This document shows positions 6,938 through 12,044 of a DNA stretch of 12,044 nucleotides, one piece after another (the stretch's first letter is position 1; each line of letters starts with the position of its first letter). The position numbers and the translations under genes were made by a program. The notes beneath the pieces were generated by a model, which had not been told where the DNA came from, did no database searches, and saw nothing but the letters and a program-made list of their open reading frames with translations. This DNA is from Calditrichota bacterium. Its GTDB lineage: Bacteria > Zhuqueibacterota > Zhuqueibacteria > Oleimicrobiales > Geothermoviventaceae. The stretch lies in assembly GCA_013152765.1 (NCBI GenBank), contig JAADFT010000543.1, positions 1 to 12,044 on the forward strand, given 5' to 3'.

Positions 6938-7120
6938 GATTTTTCCGTTGAATTAGCAATTTAGCGGTCAGTGCGGCGGTCGTGAAACAGGCCCAGCGGC
7001 AAGGCGCTGGGCGAATTTGCGTTTGAGCCCCCGTGGCAGAAAGTCTGCACAGGGGGCAGGATGCGCCTCGGCCGTGCCAGCGTACTTTTTCAACGATTAG
7101 GCTGTGAAGGAGTGTAGCGC
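6938..7120 (+). promoter_or_regulatory. Long structured 5' leader of secD
   Basis: Between the predicted start of transcription and the secD ATG there are two strong hairpins. One is GCCCAGCG at 6991-6998 with CGCTGGGC at 7005-7012. The other has an outer stem GCCCCC (7027-7032)/GGGGGC (7052-7057) and an inner stem GCAGA (7036-7040)/TCTGC (7044-7048), separated by a symmetric 3x3 internal loop GTG/ACA. A T5 run at 7086-7090 is not directly preceded by a stem. The secD ribosome site AAGGAG (7107-7112) stays outside both hairpins. It does not match the riboswitch or small-RNA classes I can recall, including TPP, cobalamin, c-di-GMP, SRP RNA and 6S RNA. It may be a cis-regulatory leader or an independent small RNA. 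Confidence 0.4.
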
Positions 7121-9178
7121 ATGCAGAAGCGATTGCTTTACAGAAGCTTGATCGTGGTTGCGGTCATCATCCTGGCTCTCGTGGAGCTTTACCCGACCTT
7201 CCGGCTCGGCAGCCTGAAAGGGCAGCTCGACCAGAAGATCCAGCAGCTCTCGGAAATCACAGGGCTCACCCCTGCGGATTTGCGGAACGCGCTTGGGACG
7301 GGTGCTCTCGAAGGGATGGTGCGCAGGGTGCTTGCGGACAAGCCCGACAAGCTGGACCAGGCTTCGGCCCTGGTGGACGAGATCATCCAGCTGAACGAAA
7401 AGATCGGCAAGTACGAGAGCAAGGCGATCAAGAAAGGGTTAGATTTGCAGGGAGGCACGTACCTTGTGTACGAGGTCGACCTGCCAAAGTTGATGGAGCA
7501 ACTCGCCCACAACAAGGACGAGCGCTTCGAAAAGATCATCCAGCAGACTGTGCAGGAAATGGAAGCCACCAACGGTGACTTCTTCGATCTCCTGCGGAAG
7601 AATTTTGAGGCGAACAACCTGCGCCTGAGCCGTTACTTCGGAAGCCGCGGTCAGTCGGATGACAAAATCATCAGCGACCTGCGGAAAGAAGCCGAAGACG
7701 CCATCGACCGCACGCTCGAGAAGCTGCGTTTCCGCGTGGACCAGTTCGGTGTGTCGGAGCCGTCCATCCACAAGCAGGGTAGTCACCGGATTGTGGTGGA
7801 GCTGGCGGGAATTCAGGATGTGGAGCGGGCGAAGCGGATCATCGGTACCACGGCTTTGCTGGAGTTCAAGCTGGAGCGCGACCCGGAAGTGGTGCAGGCC
7901 ACGCTGCAGGCCATTGACCGCGTGATGCGGAACCTGCGGTCGAGCGGCAAGGACACGGCGCTGACCCAGGTGGCGCAGGTCGACACCACCAAGGAGGCCA
8001 AGCCGAAAGCCGCCAACGAGAAGGAAGTGGATGTTTCGGAATTGTTCGGCGGCAAGCCTGAGGCTACCGGTCAGGACACGGGTAATGTGGTCGTCGACCA
8101 GCAGACGTTTGAGGAGCGACCGTTCACTTCGCTGCTGCGCCAGCTGCCCGGTGTGACCAGCGAAATCGCTGTTCCGGCGCAGAACGTGAAGGCGGTGGAT
8201 CGAATTCTGCACCTGCCGGAGGTTCAGGCGGTCATCCCACGGGACGCCGAGTTCTTGTGGTCTCGTTCGCCGATCAACATCGGTGGAGAACAGTACTACC
8301 TGCTCTACCTGGTCAAGAAAGAGCCGGAGCTGGTTGGAAAGTACATCACGTCGGCGAACGTACGTGTGGGCGCCAGCCAGACGAGCCTGCGCGGAAATGA
8401 ACCGAAGGTGATCCTCAACCTCAATTCGCAGGGCGCGCGCATTTTTGCCCGGGTAACGGGCGCCAACGTGGGTAAGAAGCTGGCCATCGTACTGGACGAT
8501 CGCGTGGCCTCGGCGCCGAACATTCGCGAACGCATCCCCTCGGGCACGGCGCAGATCGACGGCATGGCCAACATGGAGGAAGCCAAGGACCTGGCCCTGG
8601 TGTTGCGTACAGGTGCACTGCCCGCGCCGGTGAAGGTAATCGAAGAGCGGACCGTGGGTCCGTCCTTAGGGCAGGACTCGATCGACCGCGGTGAGCGGGC
8701 CGCGATGATCGGAGCGATCCTGATCGTTGTGTTCATGGTCGTTTACTACAGATTGGCAGGTCTGATCGCCGACTTCGCCCTGGCCCTGAACATCCTGCTC
8801 ATTCTCGCTGCGCTCGCGGCCTTCCACGCTACGCTCACTTTGCCGGGAATTGCCGGTATCACACTGACCATTGGAATGGCCGTGGACGCCAACGTGCTGA
8901 TTTTCGAGCGCATCCGCGAGGAACTACGGACGGGTAAGACAGTCCGGGCTGCAGTGGACGCAGGCTTTTCGCGAGCCTTTGTGACGATTTTGGACGCCAA
9001 CGTCACCACCCTGTTGACAGCCCTTGTGCTGTACCAGTTCGGTACGGGCCCGATCCGTGGTTTCGCGGTCACTCTGTCGATCGGTTTGATCGCCAACATG
9101 TTCACGGCTGTGTACGTGTCGCGCGTGATTTTCGATTTCATCCTGGAATATCGTCCGGTGGCCAAGCTCAGCATCTGA
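7121..9178 (+). CDS. secD: Protein translocase subunit SecD
   Basis: SecD works with SecF in the inner membrane and uses the proton gradient to help pull preproteins through SecYEG. AAGGAG at 7107-7112 lies 8 bases before the ATG. One helix at about residues 8-27 is followed by the periplasmic part: GLDLQGGT at 106-113, LRFRVDQFGVSEP around 203-213, VVELAGI, and GKKLAIVLDDRVASAPNI. A five-helix membrane domain follows from about 528 to 670, with the conserved VDANVLIFERIREE at 588-601. At 685 aa it is longer than E. coli SecD (615). Two additions show: about 78 residues between helix 1 and GLDLQGG, rich in charged heptad-like helix, and a hydrophilic low-complexity stretch at about 274-344 in the periplasmic head. 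secF starts 52 bases downstream. Confidence 0.96.
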   Translation: MQKRLLYRSLIVVAVIILALVELYPTFRLGSLKGQLDQKIQQLSEITGLTPADLRNALGTGALEGMVRRVLADKPDKLDQASALVDEIIQLNEKIGKYESKAIKKGLDLQGGTYLVYEVDLPKLMEQLAHNKDERFEKIIQQTVQEMEATNGDFFDLLRKNFEANNLRLSRYFGSRGQSDDKIISDLRKEAEDAIDRTLEKLRFRVDQFGVSEPSIHKQGSHRIVVELAGIQDVERAKRIIGTTALLEFKLERDPEVVQATLQAIDRVMRNLRSSGKDTALTQVAQVDTTKEAKPKAANEKEVDVSELFGGKPEATGQDTGNVVVDQQTFEERPFTSLLRQLPGVTSEIAVPAQNVKAVDRILHLPEVQAVIPRDAEFLWSRSPINIGGEQYYLLYLVKKEPELVGKYITSANVRVGASQTSLRGNEPKVILNLNSQGARIFARVTGANVGKKLAIVLDDRVASAPNIRERIPSGTAQIDGMANMEEAKDLALVLRTGALPAPVKVIEERTVGPSLGQDSIDRGERAAMIGAILIVVFMVVYYRLAGLIADFALALNILLILAALAAFHATLTLPGIAGITLTIGMAVDANVLIFERIREELRTGKTVRAAVDAGFSRAFVTILDANVTTLLTALVLYQFGTGPIRGFAVTLSIGLIANMFTAVYVSRVIFDFILEYRPVAKLSI

Positions 9179-9230
9179 CGTCGAGCGGCATGCGGAAATC
9201 CAATCTGGTGAGGTAAGGAGCCAAACACAC

Positions 9231-10148
9231 ATGCAATTCTTCAAAGAACCGAACATCAACTTCGTCGGATCTCGCAAGATCGCGTACTTCATTTCCGGCA
9301 CTTTGATTTTGGTCGGGCTGATCAGCCTGATTTTGCACGGGGGACCGAAGTACAGCATCGACTTCCTGGGCGGGACCGCCATTCAGTTGCGATTCGAGAA
9401 GCCCGTGCAGGTGGGGGAGGTTCGTGCGGCCATGGCGGAACTGGGACTCGCCAACGCCGAGATCAAGCATTTTGGCGCCTCCAACGAGGTGCTGATCCGG
9501 GTGCTCACCAAACAGGGCGCCGGAGAAGACGTCACCAAGAAGATCGTGGAACAGCTAAAGAAGAAGCTGCCCGACAACCCGGTCGAAGTGCGACGGATCG
9601 AACGCGTGGGGCCGAAGATCGGTAGCGAGCTGCGGCGAGCGGCCATCTACGCGGTGTTCTTCTCGCTCGGCCTGTTGCTCATCTACATTTCCTGGCGGTT
9701 CGAGTTCAAATTCGCCGTGGGCGCCATCGTGGCTTTGTTTCACGACGTGATGATTACCCTGGGCATTTTCTCGATTCTCGGCCAGGAGATCTCGCTGGCG
9801 GTGGTGGCTGCGTTCCTGACACTGGTCGGTTACTCGTTGAACGACACGATCGTGGTGTACGACCGGATCCGCGAGAATTTGAAGATTTTCCGCCGCGAAT
9901 CGTACGAGACGATCATCAACAAGAGCATCAACCAGACGCTGTCGCGTACGATCATCACGTCACTGACCACGTTTACGGTGGTTCTGGTGCTGTTCCTGAT
10001 CGGTGGCGAGGTGATCCGTGGGTTCACGCTTGCTCTGCTGATTGGTGTCATTGTCGGAACGTACTCTTCGATCTACGTGGCGAGCCCGATCGTGATCGAG
10101 TGGCAGCACTGGCAGGAAAGGCGTAAGTCGCAACGTCGGCGCCGTTAG
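9231..10148 (+). CDS. secF: Protein translocase subunit SecF
   Basis: Partner of SecD in the proton-driven Sec accessory complex of the inner membrane. The ATG follows AAGGAG (ending 9220) by 10 bases. It has a first helix at about 17-37, the periplasmic signature YSIDFLGGT at 41-49, a short periplasmic domain ending in RRIERVGPKIGSELR, and a second helix at about 136-155. Four further helices include VGYSLNDTIVVYDRIREN from 199, the SecF counterpart of the SecD VDANVLIFERIR motif. Its 305 aa are normal for the family. The C-terminus ends in basic residues (RRKSQRRRR), probably cytoplasmic. The secD-secF order and short spacing indicate one operon. Confidence 0.96.
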   Translation: MQFFKEPNINFVGSRKIAYFISGTLILVGLISLILHGGPKYSIDFLGGTAIQLRFEKPVQVGEVRAAMAELGLANAEIKHFGASNEVLIRVLTKQGAGEDVTKKIVEQLKKKLPDNPVEVRRIERVGPKIGSELRRAAIYAVFFSLGLLLIYISWRFEFKFAVGAIVALFHDVMITLGIFSILGQEISLAVVAAFLTLVGYSLNDTIVVYDRIRENLKIFRRESYETIINKSINQTLSRTIITSLTTFTVVLVLFLIGGEVIRGFTLALLIGVIVGTYSSIYVASPIVIEWQHWQERRKSQRRRR

Positions 10149-10181
10149 GCTGGAGCGTTTGGCAAGCGGGAAGGCCGAGCC

Positions 10182-10526
10182 ATGAACGTTAACGAACGAG
10201 ATGTGGACGGGGTGCTGGTTCTCGAGCTCTCCGGCGACATGATGGGTGGTCCGGAAGCGCAGGCTCTCAACGAGCGCTTGCGCAAACTCGCGGAAGCCGG
10301 GAAGAAGCGCGTTGTGATCGACCTGAGCGGTGTCAAGTTGATCAACAGCTCAGGGCTCGGCCTGTTGATTGCCGGTCTCACAGTGGTGCGGAACAAAGGG
10401 GGCGATCTGCGTTTGGCCAGCCCTTCCGCGAAAGTGGAAAAGCTGCTGGAGGTGACCAAGCTGAACAAGGTCTTCCGCAGTTTCCCGAGCGCAGACGAGG
10501 CTGTGCAGAGCTTTCAGACGAACTGA
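10182..10526 (+). CDS. Single-domain STAS protein, probable anti-sigma factor antagonist
   Basis: A 114-aa cytoplasmic protein made of one STAS domain. It starts MNVNERDVDGVLVLELSGDM and carries KRVVIDLSGVKLINSSGLGL, where Ser57 corresponds to the serine that a partner kinase phosphorylates in SpoIIAA/RsbV-type antagonists. Unphosphorylated proteins of this kind bind an anti-sigma kinase and release its sigma factor. GGGAAGG at 10168-10174 lies 7 bases before the ATG. It begins 33 bases after secF, so it is probably co-transcribed with it. No kinase, phosphatase or sigma gene is nearby, so its partner must be elsewhere and the sigma-control role is inferred. Some single STAS proteins act in other switches, such as lipid transport or signalling complexes. 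Confidence 0.85.
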   Translation: MNVNERDVDGVLVLELSGDMMGGPEAQALNERLRKLAEAGKKRVVIDLSGVKLINSSGLGLLIAGLTVVRNKGGDLRLASPSAKVEKLLEVTKLNKVFRSFPSADEAVQSFQTN

Positions 10527-10528
10527 CA

Positions 10529-10585
10529 GAGTCCACTGAAACGAAAAATGACGGACTCCGGGCCCGCGGCGGTTCGGAGTCTTTT
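10529..10585 (+). terminator. Terminator with competing upstream hairpin between the STAS gene and purA (possible attenuator)
   Basis: GACTCCG at 10554-10560 pairs with CGGAGTC at 10575-10581, followed directly by TTTT; the loop can add GCC/GGC. This is a plausible intrinsic terminator just after the STAS stop (10524-10526). The same left arm, as GGACTC at 10553-10558, can instead pair with GAGTCC at 10529-10534. The two folds exclude each other, as in an antiterminator/terminator pair. purA begins 27 bases after the T-run. A simple intergenic terminator is the more cautious reading. Confidence 0.55.
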
Positions 10586-10611
10586 GTGTGTTTGGAGCGA
10601 GGACCTGCAGC

Positions 10612-11901
10612 ATGCCAGTTACAGTAGTCGTGGGTGCCCAGTGGGGCGACGAGGGTAAGGGCAAGATTGTCGATTTGTTGAGTGAGAGTGCGGACGTGGT
10701 GGCTCGCTACCAGGGCGGCGCCAACGCGGGGCACACCGTTGTCGTCAACGGCCAGCAGACCATTCTTCATCTTGTGCCTTCGGGCATTCTTCAGGCCCAC
10801 ACGACCTGTGTGATCGGGAACGGTGTTGTACTGGATCCGTGGGCCTTAGCTGCGGAGCTGGACGTACTGGAGAGCCAGGGGATCTCCGTGGAAGGGCGCC
10901 TGCTGATCAGCAACCAGGCCCACCTGGTCATGCCGTACCACAAGGCTCTCGACAAAGCGTCCGAGCAAAAAACGGACGAGAGAATTGGCACGACGGGACG
11001 CGGCATTGGCCCCGCGTACGAGGACAAGTTCTCGCGCACGGGGATCCGTGTGCAGGACCTGCTGGACGAGAATGCCCTGCGCAACAAGGTTCTGAAACTC
11101 ACCGAAAAGAAGAACCGTGTTCTCGAGCAGATCTACCACGCTGAGCCGCTCGATCCCGACGAGACACTGCAAGAGCTTCTGGCAGTGCGTCCCCGGGTTC
11201 TGCCTTTTGTTGCGGATACTTCGGCCTTTCTGGCCGAGGCCATTTCGGAGGGCAAGCAAATCCTGGCGGAGGGAGCTCAGGGAACGCTCCTTGATGTGGA
11301 CTTTGGGACGTACCCATTTGTCACCTCGTCAAACCCGGTAAGCGGGGGCGCTTGCACGGGACTTGGGATCGGACCGACGAAAATCGACCGCGTGTTCGGC
11401 GTGGCCAAGGCGTACACAACGCGAGTGGGAAATGGACCGATGCCCACGGAGCTCCCGGAAGAGCTTGGGGAGGCGCTGCGCAAGTGGGGTGGCGAATACG
11501 GCGCTACCACGGGTAGACCACGCCGCTGCGGCTGGTTCGACGCCGTGATCGCTCGCTACGCAGCTCGTGTCAACGGCCTCGATGCCTTCCTGCTGACCAA
11601 GCTGGATGTGCTCGACCACCTGGAAACGATTCGCATTTGCGTAGCTTACGAGATCGACGGCGAACGCGTGGAAGAGTTTCCGGCAGATTGCGACATCCTG
11701 TCGCGTGCACGCCCGGTGTACGTGGACGTGCCCGGGTGGCAGCGGGTGACCGGACGCGCCCGCAGCGCGGATCAGCTGCCGGCGCGCGCCAGGGACTACA
11801 TTCGGACACTCGAAGACCTCTCAGGGGTTCCGGTGGCGCTGGTGTCCGTAGGTTCCGGCCGCGAGCAAATCGTGATCTTGCGAGAGGAATTCTTCGCGTA
11901 G
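10612..11901 (+). CDS. purA: Adenylosuccinate synthetase
   Basis: Cytoplasmic enzyme joining IMP and aspartate with GTP to form adenylosuccinate, the first committed step to AMP. ATG 10612 has AGGA at 10600-10603, 8 bases upstream. The in-frame GTG 10588 would add eight non-conserved residues and sits right after the T-run of the preceding hairpin, so it is rejected. The 429 aa match the usual length. Seen motifs: GAQWGDEGKGK at 8-18 with the catalytic Asp13, GGANAGHTVV with His41, IGTTGRGIGPAYEDK, a conserved block reading TSSNPVSGGACTGLGIGP, GEYGATTGRPRRCGWFD and TKLDVLD. The loop usually reading GPFPTE is GPMPTE here (Met277), a minor change. Nothing looks broken. Confidence 0.97.
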   Translation: MPVTVVVGAQWGDEGKGKIVDLLSESADVVARYQGGANAGHTVVVNGQQTILHLVPSGILQAHTTCVIGNGVVLDPWALAAELDVLESQGISVEGRLLISNQAHLVMPYHKALDKASEQKTDERIGTTGRGIGPAYEDKFSRTGIRVQDLLDENALRNKVLKLTEKKNRVLEQIYHAEPLDPDETLQELLAVRPRVLPFVADTSAFLAEAISEGKQILAEGAQGTLLDVDFGTYPFVTSSNPVSGGACTGLGIGPTKIDRVFGVAKAYTTRVGNGPMPTELPEELGEALRKWGGEYGATTGRPRRCGWFDAVIARYAARVNGLDAFLLTKLDVLDHLETIRICVAYEIDGERVEEFPADCDILSRARPVYVDVPGWQRVTGRARSADQLPARARDYIRTLEDLSGVPVALVSVGSGREQIVILREEFFA

Positions 11902-12044
11902 AGAGGACAACTGCGCAGGGGGTTTTCTTCTTTTGGAGCTGGCATTGCCCATCCATTTCTGGAGCAGCGGCGCGCAGCTTCTTGTCTGATTCTCCAACAA
12001 ATTTCTCCAAACAACACCGTCGTTCTCTCGTACACGGAGTGACG
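11902..12044. other. Non-coding tail after purA
   Basis: I see no gene. A pyrimidine run at about 11922-11938 follows the short palindrome CTGCGCAG, but no proper stem-loop precedes it. CACGGAG at 12033-12039 repeats the bases before the gdh start (2132-2138), so a new gene may begin just past the window edge; this is only a hint. Confidence 0.3.

Noticed and set aside
6985..7060. Known riboswitch or structured RNA in the secD leader
   Set aside because: I compared the conserved bases I remember for TPP, cobalamin, c-di-GMP, SRP and 6S RNAs and found no match, so no class is assigned.

Overview
The window is GC-rich bacterial chromosome with every supported gene on the + strand. It holds housekeeping and central-metabolism genes. 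There is no insertion sequence, phage gene, CRISPR array, tRNA or rRNA that I can support. An AMIN-type cell-wall amidase with a signal peptide, separate secD and secF genes, and a rhomboid with a C-terminal DUF6576-like tail suggest a diderm, probably uncultured lineage outside the well-studied groups. I cannot assign a phylum from the sequence alone.

Layout. Positions 1-149 are the 3' end of a probable rhomboid protease gene. Positions 429-1982 encode an exported N-acetylmuramoyl-L-alanine amidase. Positions 2148-3437 encode a Glu/Leu/Phe/Val-family dehydrogenase, most likely glutamate dehydrogenase, followed by a long 12-bp inverted repeat. A roughly 300-bp spacer with a second inverted repeat leads to a two-gene citrate lyase operon. 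Its first gene (3737-4939) fuses the acyl-carrier (CitD) and lyase (CitE) parts in one polypeptide. The second (4936-6486) is the transferase subunit CitF, joined by an ATGA stop/start overlap. The 634-bp spacer 6487-7120 is the largest non-coding stretch. Its left part carries a cluster of short perfect palindromes resembling REP elements. Its right part has a good sigma70-type promoter and a roughly 180-nt leader with two strong hairpins. Then come secD (7121-9178), secF (9231-10148), a single-domain STAS protein gene (10182-10526), a terminator/attenuator-like structure, and purA (10612-11901). The last 143 bases are non-coding.

How the genes work together. CitDE and CitF should form a citrate (or citramalate) lyase that splits the substrate to acetate and an oxo-acid. 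The accessory genes for making and loading its prosthetic group (citC, citX, citG) are not in the window. The carrier motif is shifted by one residue from the classical Ser14 motif. Glutamate dehydrogenase next door makes 2-oxoglutarate, which could in principle connect to citrate, but the link is only positional. SecD and SecF form the proton-driven accessory complex of the Sec translocon; the amidase is one of many likely Sec clients. The STAS protein is a probable anti-sigma-factor antagonist, and PurA makes adenylosuccinate for AMP synthesis. These last two probably share a transcript with secDF, subject to the hairpin before purA.

The features most worth a second look are the CitD-CitE fusion with its displaced serine, the palindrome cluster after citF, the promoter plus structured leader before secD, and the mutually exclusive hairpins before purA.
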